Below are positions 26,585-34,851 of a DNA stretch of 64,000 bases, piece after piece. The notes beneath the pieces are model-generated. The model did not search any database, was not told the origin of the DNA, and worked only from the letters and a program-made list of their open reading frames with translations. The stretch comes from Sulfitobacter sp. HNIBRBA3233 (lineage in GTDB: Bacteria > Pseudomonadota > Alphaproteobacteria > Rhodobacterales > Rhodobacteraceae): contig NZ_JBEFLP010000001.1 of NCBI RefSeq assembly GCF_040149665.1, forward strand, positions 1,116,001 through 1,180,000, written 5' to 3'. Positions within the stretch are counted from its first letter, which is position 1; each line of letters starts with the position of its first letter. The position numbers and the translations under genes are program-made.

Positions 26585-26736
26585 CTTCGTTCTCCCATGA
26601 ATGAATGCTCAGTCCCGTGAAGGACCTGTATTGCCGTCTTTCCTAGCAGCCGCTGCGCCCCTGCAAAATGGTCCTCGCCGCGTCAGCACCGCGAAAACGG
26701 CGCGCGAGCCGTTGCCAGAGGCCGTTGCACGGACCA

Positions 26737-26756
26737 ACTGACAGGTTTATGTCAGT
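26737..26756. promoter_or_regulatory. Palindromic candidate operator before the WYL regulator
   Basis: ACTGACA-GGTTTA-TGTCAGT is a perfect seven-base inverted repeat with a six-base centre. It ends 21 bases before the regulator start at 26778, a typical autoregulatory position for HTH-WYL (YafY-type) proteins. Confidence 0.55.
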
Positions 26757-26777
26757 ATCCAGATGCCGGAGATCCAG

Positions 26778-27452
26778 ATGCCCCGAAACACCCGCCCCTT
26801 CCAGATCATGCAGCTGTTGCGCGGCGGCGCGTTGCACCGGGCACGGGATATGGCGCAGCGGCTGGGGGTGTCCGAACGCACGCTTTACCGCGATATCGAG
26901 AAATTGCAGGCAGCGGGCGTACCCGTCGAGGGCACGCGGGGCGAAGGATACCGGCTGCACGCGCAGACGACCCTGCCGCCGCTTGCCCTGTCCCCGCAAG
27001 AGTTTGAGGCGCTGAACCTCGGTCTGGCCATCGCGGTGGAGCTGGCCGACCCCGAATTGCGCGCCGCCGCCGAAAGTGTCGCGGCGAAGATCGACGCGGG
27101 CCTGCCCGAGACTGTCGTGGATACGGCCGCGGTATGGCGGCATGCGCAAAGCCCCTTTGCCGATGCGGTGCGCGGGTTTGCCCAGATGCCGACCGTCCGC
27201 GCCGCGATCCGCGCGCGCCAGAAACTGCGGATCACCTATACCGCGGCGGACGGGACCGTCACCCTGCGCACGATACGCCCGCTGCATATGGATTATCTGG
27301 GCCGCGTCTGGTCTGTCACCGCATGGTGCGAACTGCGCGCGGCGCACAGGGTATTCCGTCTGGACCTGATCGAAAATGCCGAGGCGCTGCCGGAACTCTT
27401 TGCCGACGAGCCGGGCAAGACGCTTTCGGATTTCGATCCCGCCCGCGCCTGA
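26778..27452 (+). CDS. HTH/WYL-domain transcriptional regulator (YafY type)
   Basis: 224 residues from the ATG at 26778, chosen because GGAG lies six bases upstream; an in-frame ATG at 26763 would add five residues. The N-terminal winged helix-turn-helix has LGVSERTLYRDIEKLQAAGVPV, typical of HTH_11/DeoR-like WYL regulators. The C-terminal WYL-type ligand domain shows RTIRPLHMDYLGRVWSVTAWCELR. A perfect palindrome just upstream suggests autoregulation. Targets are unknown; it is divergent from tatA and converges with the Lin0512 genes. Confidence 0.85.
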   Translation: MPRNTRPFQIMQLLRGGALHRARDMAQRLGVSERTLYRDIEKLQAAGVPVEGTRGEGYRLHAQTTLPPLALSPQEFEALNLGLAIAVELADPELRAAAESVAAKIDAGLPETVVDTAAVWRHAQSPFADAVRGFAQMPTVRAAIRARQKLRITYTAADGTVTLRTIRPLHMDYLGRVWSVTAWCELRAAHRVFRLDLIENAEALPELFADEPGKTLSDFDPARA

Positions 27453-27470
27453 TCCCAGCGGCAAAGCGTT

Positions 27471-27836
27471 TCAGTCGGTCCTGTCGCTGAGTGTCCACCC
27501 CTCCTGCTGCGGCAAGAACGCCTCCACGGCAGCCTGGGCGACAACCACGGTTTCGCCGTTGACCTCCACGTTCAGGCCGCCATTGACGGCCCGTACTTCC
27601 GCGCGCCCCCTCGGAAGGACGGCGCGCAGGGCATCCAGATCGATCGCATCGGGGTCTTGCACTCCGACCGTCACCTGGACCCGCATCCGGTCGTGGGCCA
27701 TGCCCGTGACGCCGAAGATCGGCAGGCTGGAATGGCGAAACGCGTACTCTATCGCGCGCTTCGCGGCCTTGGTGTAATCCATACCGTGCAGGTCGTTGCC
27801 CATGCCCATTTCGATGATCAGACGGCCCTCATCCAT
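27471..27836 (-). CDS. Lin0512 family protein, second copy
   Basis: 121 residues. IIEMGMGNDLHGMDYTKAAKRAIEYA and VTVGVQDPDAIDLDALRAVLP define the Lin0512 family, of unknown function. It overlaps the upstream paralogue by eight bases, and the two share the layout GxGxxLxxxDYTxAAKRAxE plus V-G-V-Q-(D/E)-P-D. The paired small subunits may form a heteromer, which is an inference. It is the last gene of a four-gene minus-strand operon. Confidence 0.8.
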   Translation of the reverse strand: MDEGRLIIEMGMGNDLHGMDYTKAAKRAIEYAFRHSSLPIFGVTGMAHDRMRVQVTVGVQDPDAIDLDALRAVLPRGRAEVRAVNGGLNVEVNGETVVVAQAAVEAFLPQQEGWTLSDRTD

Positions 27837-28179
27837 CGGTGCGCTCCATCTCGAAACCGACCGAAAGGGCGACGTTTGCCATCACTGTCGGATTGCCCTC
27901 TCCCTCGGGGCGCGGCACGTCCAGACCGCCCTTGGCCACATTCACCGTCACTTTTCCGTAAGGGAACACGGCGCGCAGCGCGTCCACATCGACGCGGTCG
28001 GGCTCCTGCACCCCGACATCGAGCGTGATACGCATGTCTTCCTTTTCAAATCCGAAAAGCTCCGCAAGGTTGATCGAATTGTGCCAGAGCGCATCCTCGA
28101 CCGCGCGCTTGGCCGCTTGCGTGTAATCCCCGCGCCTGAGCGACGTTCCCATCCCGAACTCCACCAGCAAGGTCTTCAT
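27829..28179 (-). CDS. Lin0512 family protein, first copy
   Basis: 116 residues from the ATG at 28179; AGGAGG stands five bases before it, while the GTG at 28185 overlaps that site and is unlikely. Family motifs are VEFGMGTSLRRGDYTQAAKRAVEDAL and ITLDVGVQEPDRVDVDALRAVFP. It is paralogous to the following gene, with which it overlaps. The function is unknown. It starts about ten bases after the ABC ATPase stop, so it is co-transcribed with a transport ATPase and a symporter. Confidence 0.8.
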   Translation of the reverse strand: MKTLLVEFGMGTSLRRGDYTQAAKRAVEDALWHNSINLAELFGFEKEDMRITLDVGVQEPDRVDVDALRAVFPYGKVTVNVAKGGLDVPRPEGEGNPTVMANVALSVGFEMERTDG

Positions 28180-28189
28180 CCGCACCTCC

Positions 28190-29281
28190 TCAGGCCAGTT
28201 TTCCCGCTTCGAATACGAAACAGCGATTGCGCGGGACGGTCAACCACATCACGGTCCCGGGCTGCGGCAGGAAGACGTTCGGCACCGTGGATTTCAGCAT
28301 GGTCCCGCCCTCATCGAGGGTGAATTCCACAAGGCTCTCGTTGCCCATGAACCGCGAACGGGTGACCACGGCGCGCGCCGCCGTCCCATCCTTGGCCGTC
28401 GGCAAAGGCCCCCGGCCCCCGCGATCGAAATCGATGCGCAGATGCTGCGGGCGGAACACGATGTCGACTTCGGTGCCCTCGGGCAGACCGGGGGCCAGAA
28501 ACTGCCCGAAGGGCGTCTGCGCCAAGGCGCCGTGCACGCGCGACCGGATTACATTTGCATCCGAAAAGAACGCCACCGACGCGAGGTCGATGGGACGTGT
28601 ATAAAGGTTATAGGGCGCGCCCTGCTGCACGATCCGCCCGTTGCGCATCAACGCGATCTCGTCGGCCATCCGCATCGCTTCGTCCGGTTCGTGCGTGACC
28701 AGCAGCACGGCGGTGTCTTCCTGCTTGAGAATGCCAAGCGTGTCGTCGCGGATCCCGTCCCGCAGCCGGTTGTCGAGGCCCGAGAAAGGCTCGTCCATCA
28801 GCATGATCTTGGGGCGCGGCGCGAGGGCGCGGGCAAGGGCCACGCGCTGTTGTTCGCCGCCCGAAAGCTGGTGGGGGAAGGTATCGATGTAGCGTTCCAG
28901 CTCGACCCGTTGCAAAAGCTCCTGCGCGCGCGCGCGCTTGTCCGCGCGGCTCATCTTGCGCAGGCCGTAGGCTACATTGTCGCCCACGCTCAGATGCGGA
29001 AACAGCGCGAAGTCCTGAAACATCAGCCCGATCTCGCGCCGCTCGGGGGGCACGCGAAACACCGTGTCGCAGACCAGCTTGCCGTCAACGTGGATCGATC
29101 CGCTGTCCTGCATCTCGACCCCGGCGATCATCCGCAGGGTGGTGGATTTGCCGCAGCCGGAGGGGCCCAGAAGGCAGGTCACCTGCCCGGGCATGATCTT
29201 GAGGCTCACATCATCGACGACACTGCGTCCATCGAAGCTGCGACACAGGTTGCGAATCTCGAGGCGCGGTGTCTGGTCCAC
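28190..29281 (-). CDS. ABC transporter ATP-binding protein (FbpC/PotA-like)
   Basis: 363 residues. Walker A GPSGCGKST, Q-loop LMFQDFALFPHLSV, signature LSGGEQQRVALARAL, Walker B IMLMDEPFSGLD and switch TH are all intact. A C-terminal TOBE-like domain follows. It resembles the FbpC iron or spermidine/putrescine importers. No permease or substrate-binding gene is nearby; it sits instead after a sodium/solute symporter gene (36-base gap) and before two Lin0512 genes. Substrate and partners are unknown. Confidence 0.85.
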   Translation of the reverse strand: MDQTPRLEIRNLCRSFDGRSVVDDVSLKIMPGQVTCLLGPSGCGKSTTLRMIAGVEMQDSGSIHVDGKLVCDTVFRVPPERREIGLMFQDFALFPHLSVGDNVAYGLRKMSRADKRARAQELLQRVELERYIDTFPHQLSGGEQQRVALARALAPRPKIMLMDEPFSGLDNRLRDGIRDDTLGILKQEDTAVLLVTHEPDEAMRMADEIALMRNGRIVQQGAPYNLYTRPIDLASVAFFSDANVIRSRVHGALAQTPFGQFLAPGLPEGTEVDIVFRPQHLRIDFDRGGRGPLPTAKDGTAARAVVTRSRFMGNESLVEFTLDEGGTMLKSTVPNVFLPQPGTVMWLTVPRNRCFVFEAGKLA

Positions 29282-29317
29282 GGCAGTTATCCGATCATTT
29301 CGGTCGGAGATCGCCTA

Positions 29318-30673
29318 TCAGCCCCGCCGCATCCCTGCAAGCACCGCCACGAAACCGACCCCCAGCACAACGATGCAAATCACCAGCAGCTGCTCGTATT
29401 TGTGACCTTCGGGCAGCAGCGGGGCCACCGCCTCCCACGACCGTGCGAAATAGGCAAAAGCGCCCAGAATCGCGGCCCCGAAGGCAACCAGATAGGCCCA
29501 GAGGGCAATCGAGCGGCCCATCACCAGCCCCACGATCAGCACGGGTGCGAGGAACATCGACGCGGTGCCCGACACCGCGACCGCATCGAAGAGCGTCGCA
29601 TTGCCCCACAACGTCAGCACCGTTCCGGCCACCATGAACACGACCATCACCGCACGCCCCGCGCCCAGCGTGCGCGGCAGGCCCCCTTCCTCGACCACCA
29701 GACGGGCGGCGGAGGACAGCGCTGAATCGAGCGTGCTGAGCGCCGAGACCAGCAGCGAGATCATCAGGAGCGCGAAGACCCAGGCCGGGAACATCCCCGC
29801 CCAGGTGCCGATCAGCTCGCCCTCGTAGGCGGCGCCGACCAGACCGGCCTGAATGCCGAAAAAGCCGAAGCCGATGATGCACAGGGTGCTGATCCAGAAG
29901 GCATGCAGGAAAGAGGCGCGCGTGGTTGCGGCATCGGCGATGAACCCGCGGTCCATCATCACCGGATCATGTGCGGGATAGCTGAACACCTGCAACGCGG
30001 CGACAGCCAGCAGGATCCATCCGTTGTAGGCCCCCGAAACGCCCGGCGCAGTCAGCACCGCCGGCAGATCGAACCCCGGTGCCGTGACCAGCGCGACGAA
30101 GGCCACCCCGAAAACCACAAGGAACACGATCATCTGCACCACATCCGTGCGCAGCGCCGCGCTGAGCCCGCCCCAGGCGGAATACGCAAGCCCCAGTCCC
30201 GCGACGATCAGGATCGCAGTTGTCCCGCTGCCGTCCAGCACGGCGTTGAAGATCAGCCCGACGACGATCAGATTGGCAAACACCTCGGACAGCAACCGCA
30301 GGGCAATGACGAAATTGTAGCAGCCGTTTCCAATTGTGCCGAACCGTGCCCCCAGCCAGTCCTGCACCGATCCCGCGCCGGTCTCGCGCAGGCGCATCAC
30401 GATGAAGCCCCCGGTCAGGAACGACGCGTAATAGGCGGCATAGGCCAAGGTGCCCGCAATGCCGTAATAATACCCCAGGATAGCGGCATTCATCAGGGAC
30501 CGGGCGAAAATCCAGGTGGTCACCTGGCTGAGTACAAGGGTCCAGAGTCCGGGGCTGCGCCCGTCCATGCCTGCCCCGCCAAAGAACCCTTCGACACTTG
30601 CGCGACGCGGCGCGGCGAGGATGGACAGGACGATGATAGCGCCGAATACGGCAATCAGGACAGCAGGTTGCAT
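29318..30673 (-). CDS. Sodium:solute symporter family protein
   Basis: 451 residues from the ATG at 30673, preceded by AGAGGTGGG. About 12 to 13 hydrophobic segments are evident, and the sequence pattern (GGAGMDGRSPGLWTLVLSQVTTWIFARSLMN at the N-terminus, AYSAWGGLSAALRTDVVQMIVFLV mid-protein, LVSALSTLDSALSSAARLVVEE) matches the SSS family. The last segment carries the usual sodium-site serines. The solute is unknown. It heads the operon with the ABC ATPase and the Lin0512 pair. Confidence 0.85.
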   Translation of the reverse strand: MQPAVLIAVFGAIIVLSILAAPRRASVEGFFGGAGMDGRSPGLWTLVLSQVTTWIFARSLMNAAILGYYYGIAGTLAYAAYYASFLTGGFIVMRLRETGAGSVQDWLGARFGTIGNGCYNFVIALRLLSEVFANLIVVGLIFNAVLDGSGTTAILIVAGLGLAYSAWGGLSAALRTDVVQMIVFLVVFGVAFVALVTAPGFDLPAVLTAPGVSGAYNGWILLAVAALQVFSYPAHDPVMMDRGFIADAATTRASFLHAFWISTLCIIGFGFFGIQAGLVGAAYEGELIGTWAGMFPAWVFALLMISLLVSALSTLDSALSSAARLVVEEGGLPRTLGAGRAVMVVFMVAGTVLTLWGNATLFDAVAVSGTASMFLAPVLIVGLVMGRSIALWAYLVAFGAAILGAFAYFARSWEAVAPLLPEGHKYEQLLVICIVVLGVGFVAVLAGMRRG

Positions 30674-30808
30674 GGTTGGCCCACCTCTTTGGAAATGTGC
30701 CGCAGAGGTAAGCGAAGCCCGCACCGACTGCCATCCAAAAAAAGCACCCCTGCCGAATTTGTGATCGACAGGGGCGCCGGACCGAATCCGCTACGGGCCA
30801 AAGCCCTG

Positions 30809-31588
30809 CTACATGGTGAGGTTGGTCGCGCCGCCGTCGAGAAGGATCGATTGCCCCACGATAAAGCCCGCATGTTGCGAGCACAGGAACGCGCAGGCGG
30901 CACCGAACTCCTCGCGCGTGCCGTAGCGGCCCGCCGGAATGCCCGCAGCGCGTTGCTTGCGCGCCTCTTCGATCGTGATGCCCTGCTGTTTGACGACGGC
31001 GCCGTCCAGCGCATCGGCACGGTCGGTCGCGTGAATACCGGGCAGCAGGTTGTTGATCGTCACGCCGCTGCCCGCGACCTGCCGCGAGGTGCCCGCGACA
31101 TAGCCGGTCAGACCCGTGCGCGCAGAATTGCTGAGCCCCAGAACGGCGATGGGTGCACGCACCGATTGCGACGTGATGTTGACCACGCGGCCCCAGCCAC
31201 GGTCCATCATCCCCGGCACCAGCGCCTTGATCAGGGCAATCGGCGCGAGCATGTTCGCATCCAGCGCCGCGATGAAATCCGACCGGTCCCAGTCGGTCCA
31301 CTTGCCCGGAGGCGGGCCGCCTGCGTTGTTGACAAGTATGTCCACCGCACCTGCCGCCGCGATCACAGCCGCCTGCCCCTCTTCGGTCGCGACGTCCGCC
31401 GCAACAGTCGTGATTTCCACCCCGTAGGCATCGCGCAGGCGCTGTGCCTCGGCCTCCAGCGTATCGGCACCGCGCGCGTTCATCACCAGATCGACGCCGG
31501 CCTCGGCCAGTGCCTCGGCACAGCCCAGCCCGAGCCCTTTGGACGACGCACAAACCAGTGCCTTCTTGCCCTTGATTCCAAGATCCAT
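30809..31588 (-). CDS. SDR family oxidoreductase (FabG-like) lacking the canonical Tyr-Lys pair
   Basis: 259 residues. The cofactor motif is ALVCASSKGLGLGCAEALAEAG, and NNAGG is present. At the catalytic position the usual YxxxK is replaced by SNSAR within LGLSNSARTGL, a feature of a subset of 3-oxoacyl-ACP-reductase-like SDRs. Classic dehydrogenase chemistry is therefore uncertain. Both flanks (135 bases to the symporter, 137 bases to the divergent Hint gene) suggest a single-gene unit. Confidence 0.82.
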   Translation of the reverse strand: MDLGIKGKKALVCASSKGLGLGCAEALAEAGVDLVMNARGADTLEAEAQRLRDAYGVEITTVAADVATEEGQAAVIAAAGAVDILVNNAGGPPPGKWTDWDRSDFIAALDANMLAPIALIKALVPGMMDRGWGRVVNITSQSVRAPIAVLGLSNSARTGLTGYVAGTSRQVAGSGVTINNLLPGIHATDRADALDGAVVKQQGITIEEARKQRAAGIPAGRYGTREEFGAACAFLCSQHAGFIVGQSILLDGGATNLTM

Positions 31589-31662
31589 AACCCATCCTCC
31601 AGTCCAATTTCGCCGCCAATAAACACCAGCCCCGCAGCAGACGCCAGCAAAAGACCGCCCCG

Positions 31663-31691
31663 TTGACCGCGGATCGCCACAATCCTAGGCT
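31663..31691 (+). promoter_or_regulatory. Promoter of the Hint-domain gene
   Basis: TTGACC (31663-31668), a 17-base spacer and TAGGCT (31686-31691), 34 bases before the ATG at 31726. It is the clearest example of the TTGACC/TAGGCT promoter form in this window; here a Shine-Dalgarno (AGAGG) is present. Confidence 0.6.
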
Positions 31692-31725
31692 AGCGTGCTG
31701 GCAACACACCCGCAGAGGTCAGAGC

Positions 31726-32736
31726 ATGTCAATCGGCACCCCGTCATCGCAAAGCGTACCGGTCTACGTCGCCGCGCAGATCCGCGCGACGGACGGGGCG
31801 AACGTGGGCGATCTGATCTCTTTCGCGAACGAGCTGATCCTCGATGACGTCTATGAACTTGGTTTCGGATCCGAGCCCGCGCGCCTGTCGCTGGTCGCCC
31901 GCGACGGGCGCAGTTTCACCATCGGCCACGATACCGGTATCGGCACGCCGGGCGCTGTGCTGCATCTCGATTCCGCGCTGCTGTTCATGACCTACGAGGG
32001 CACCGCGCTCGATGCGCTGTTGCTGGTGGAAGTCGACGACGCAGGCGCGGTCACCGAAATTTACCTGATGCCGCTGAACGCGCTCAGCCCCAAGCAGGAA
32101 ATGCGCCTTGTGGGCATCGACCGCGAGGGCGCGCAGCATAAGTTCGCGCAGGTCGCCTGCGTCAGCTTTACCCGCGGGACGCAGATCACCCTTGCCTCCG
32201 GCGCGCAATGCCCGGTCGAACAGCTGAAAGTCGGGGACCGTGTCCTGACCCGCGATGACGGCGTGCAACCGCTGCGCTGGATCGGTCATTCCACCGCCCG
32301 CGCGGTCGGCGAATTCGCCCCGATCCGCATTGCGGCGGGAACGCTGAACAACTCGGGCGACCTGATCGTCAGCCCCGACCACCGGCTGTTCATCTACCAG
32401 CGCACGGACGAGTTGGGTGCGGGCCGCGCCGAATTACTGGTAAAGGCACGCCACCTTGTGAACGGCGACAGCGTCACGGTCCTGCAAGGCGGCTATGTGG
32501 ATTACTTCCAGCTGCTGTTCGACAGCCACCAGATCATCTATGCCGAAGGGATCGCGGCGGAATCGATGCTGATCGACAGCCGCACGCGTCCGGTCCTTCC
32601 GCAGGATCTGTCACAGGCCTTGGGAGAGGTCATCCCAGGCCATTCGGACCTGCCGCACGCGGGACTGGACGTTCAGGAAAAGCTGCTGAAACGTCCGGAT
32701 GCCGCGGAGCTTCTGAAGAAAGCATCAAGCCGCTAG
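31726..32736 (+). CDS. Hint (hedgehog/intein) domain-containing protein
   Basis: 336 residues from the ATG at 31726, with AGAGGTCAGAG before it. The N-terminal 140 residues are acidic and beta-rich. The Hint domain begins near residue 147 with SFTRGTQI, then EQLKVGDRVLTRDDGVQPLRWIG and ISPDHRLFI-type sequence (VSPDHRLFIYQ), as in the abundant roseobacter Hint proteins. The usual first residue of Hint domains is a cysteine (CFTPGT); here it appears to be serine, with a cysteine two residues earlier. Self-cleavage is possible but unproven. No toxin or adhesin domain is attached. Confidence 0.82.
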   Translation: MSIGTPSSQSVPVYVAAQIRATDGANVGDLISFANELILDDVYELGFGSEPARLSLVARDGRSFTIGHDTGIGTPGAVLHLDSALLFMTYEGTALDALLLVEVDDAGAVTEIYLMPLNALSPKQEMRLVGIDREGAQHKFAQVACVSFTRGTQITLASGAQCPVEQLKVGDRVLTRDDGVQPLRWIGHSTARAVGEFAPIRIAAGTLNNSGDLIVSPDHRLFIYQRTDELGAGRAELLVKARHLVNGDSVTVLQGGYVDYFQLLFDSHQIIYAEGIAAESMLIDSRTRPVLPQDLSQALGEVIPGHSDLPHAGLDVQEKLLKRPDAAELLKKASSR

Positions 32737-32759
32737 CCGATAGGTCCGCCCGCTCCGGG

Positions 32760-33128
32760 CTATTCGTTATAGAAGAACTCTTCGCGCACGATCTTGCCGT
32801 TCGCCACGTGATAGACCGCGATTTCGTCCATCGGCATCGTGGTGCCGCTTGCCTTTTCCGTCATCTCACCGTGAAAGCGTACCGCAAAGCGGTCGTCACC
32901 GTGCAGCATCGGATCGGAGGCTTCGACCGCGACATCGGTCATCGCGTTTTCGAACCATTCATGCTTGGCCCTGATCCCCTCCAGCCCCTGCGTGATGCGG
33001 GACTGCCCGCCCATATCGTTAGGCTCCACCGATACGGCGTCGGCTGCATACAGCCGGTCGAGGTTTTCCATCTCGCGCCCTTCGCGGCAGCCCGCGACAA
33101 GCTCTTGCGCAATCTCCAGCAGGGTCAT
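32760..33128 (-). CDS. SnoaL-like/NTF2-fold protein
   Basis: 122 residues. The pattern ENLDRLYAADAVSVEP near the N-terminus and DEIAVYHVANGKIVREEFFYNE at the end match SnoaL-like nuclear-transport-factor-2-fold proteins, which bind or isomerise small molecules. No specific substrate can be assigned. It converges on the Hint gene with a 23-base gap and is divergent from prfC. Confidence 0.75.
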   Translation of the reverse strand: MTLLEIAQELVAGCREGREMENLDRLYAADAVSVEPNDMGGQSRITQGLEGIRAKHEWFENAMTDVAVEASDPMLHGDDRFAVRFHGEMTEKASGTTMPMDEIAVYHVANGKIVREEFFYNE

Positions 33129-33237
33129 CGCCCGCGCCCTCCGAATTGTTCACCCAATGTTCCTATCGTGCGCCGCACCTCGATTCGATGCAAGCGCCAG
33201 ATTGCGCCGTCCCGCTGCAGCCCCTATACGGATGCCC

Positions 33238-34851
33238 ATGCTTGACACAAATCGCCCTCCGCTTCCCCCTGAAATCGCCCGTCGCCGCACGTTCGCGATC
33301 ATCAGCCACCCCGACGCCGGCAAGACCACGCTGACGGAGAAATTCCTGCTGTTCGGCGGGGCGATCCAGATGGCCGGACAGGTCCGCGCCAAGGGCGAGG
33401 CGCGGCGCACACGGTCCGATTTCATGGCGATGGAGAAAGACCGCGGCATTTCGGTTTCGGCCTCGGCGATGTCCTTCGACTTCACCACCAAGACCAACAC
33501 CTACCGGTTCAACCTCGTCGACACGCCCGGCCACTCGGATTTCTCCGAAGATACCTACCGCACGCTGACGGCGGTGGACGCGGCGGTGATGGTGATCGAC
33601 GGCGCCAAGGGTGTGGAAAGCCAGACCCAGAAGCTGTTCGAAGTCTGCCGCATGCGCGATCTGCCGATCCTGACCTTCTGTAACAAGATGGACCGCGAAA
33701 GCCGCGATGTGTTCGAGATCATCGACGAAATCCAGCAAAACCTCGCTATCGACGTGACGCCGGCCTCTTGGCCCATCGGCGTGGGCCGCGATTTTCTGGG
33801 ATGCTACGATATCCTGCGCGACAGGCTGGAACTGATGGACCGCGCAGACCGCAACAAGGTCGCAGAATCGATCGAGATCAACGGACTCGATGATCCCAAG
33901 CTGGAAAAGCACGTGCCCGCCGACCTGCTGGAGAAACTGCGCGAAGACCTCGAGATGGTGCGCGAACTGATGCCCCCGCTCGATGCGGAGCTGATGGCCG
34001 AAGGATCGCTGACGCCGATCTGGTTCGGATCGGCGATCAACAGCTTCGGGGTGAAGGAATTGATGGAAGGCATCGCGCGTTTCGGGCCGGAACCCCAGAT
34101 CCAGAGCGCGGTACCGCGCCAGATCCTGCCCGAAGAGGACAAGGTCGCGGGCTTCGTCTTCAAGGTGCAGGCCAACATGGACCCCAAACACCGCGACCGC
34201 GTGGCCTTTGTGCGTCTTGCCTCCGGCCATTTCGAGCGCGGCATGAAGCTGACGCATGTGCGCAGCAAGAAACCGATGTCGATCACCAATCCGGTGATGT
34301 TCCTTGCCGCTGACCGTGAACTGGCCGAAGAGGCATGGGCCGGCGACATCATCGGCATTCCCAACCACGGGCAGTTGCGCATCGGCGACACCCTGACCGA
34401 GGGCGAGGCCCTGCGCGTCTCGGGCATTCCTTCCTTCGCGCCCGAACTTTTGCAGGGCGTGCGTGCCGGTGACCCGATGAAGGCCAAGCATCTGGAAAAA
34501 GCGCTGATGCAATTCGCCGAGGAAGGCGCCGCCAAGGTCTTCAAACCGGCGATCGGGTCGGGCTTTGTCGTGGGCGTCGTCGGGCAGTTGCAGTTCGAAG
34601 TGCTGGCAAGCCGGATCGAGCTGGAATACGGCCTTCCGGTGCGGTTTGAAGCGTCGCAATTCACCTCGGCGCGCTGGGTCAACGGCACCCGTGCCGCCGT
34701 GGACAAGTTTACCGAGGCCAACAAGCAGCATATCGCCCATGACCATGACGGCGACGTTGTCTACCTGACCCGCCTGCAATGGGATATCGACCGCGTCGAC
34801 CGCGATTATCCGGACGTGAAGCTGACCGCCACGAAGGAAATGATGGTCTGA
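33238..34851 (+). CDS. prfC: Peptide chain release factor 3
   Basis: 537 residues from the ATG at 33238; an ATG at 33232 would add two residues. The GTPase motifs are SHPDAGKTTLTEK (G1), VDTPGHSDF (G3) and FCNKMDRE (G4), with the RF3-specific stretch KGEARRTRSDFMAMEKDRGISVSASAM. RF3 recycles RF1/RF2 from the ribosome. A clear Shine-Dalgarno is not seen. The stop overlaps the next gene's ATG by one base, coupling it to a glycosyltransferase. Confidence 0.95.
   Translation: MLDTNRPPLPPEIARRRTFAIISHPDAGKTTLTEKFLLFGGAIQMAGQVRAKGEARRTRSDFMAMEKDRGISVSASAMSFDFTTKTNTYRFNLVDTPGHSDFSEDTYRTLTAVDAAVMVIDGAKGVESQTQKLFEVCRMRDLPILTFCNKMDRESRDVFEIIDEIQQNLAIDVTPASWPIGVGRDFLGCYDILRDRLELMDRADRNKVAESIEINGLDDPKLEKHVPADLLEKLREDLEMVRELMPPLDAELMAEGSLTPIWFGSAINSFGVKELMEGIARFGPEPQIQSAVPRQILPEEDKVAGFVFKVQANMDPKHRDRVAFVRLASGHFERGMKLTHVRSKKPMSITNPVMFLAADRELAEEAWAGDIIGIPNHGQLRIGDTLTEGEALRVSGIPSFAPELLQGVRAGDPMKAKHLEKALMQFAEEGAAKVFKPAIGSGFVVGVVGQLQFEVLASRIELEYGLPVRFEASQFTSARWVNGTRAAVDKFTEANKQHIAHDHDGDVVYLTRLQWDIDRVDRDYPDVKLTATKEMMV

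Noticed and set aside
24677-26620. Long plus-strand open frame opposite the tat genes
   Set aside because: It lies antisense to tatC, tatB and tatA, which are unmistakable; its product is His/Arg/Gln-rich shadow sequence without motifs, as expected in high-G+C DNA.
29903-31709. Long open frames on both strands across the symporter and SDR genes
   Set aside because: They cross two well-supported genes in other frames and span the non-coding gap between them; no domain is recognisable.
32748-32760. GCCCG-CTC-CGGGC hairpin between the Hint and SnoaL-like genes
   Set aside because: Only a five-base stem with a three-base loop and no T-run; too weak to call a terminator even though the genes converge.
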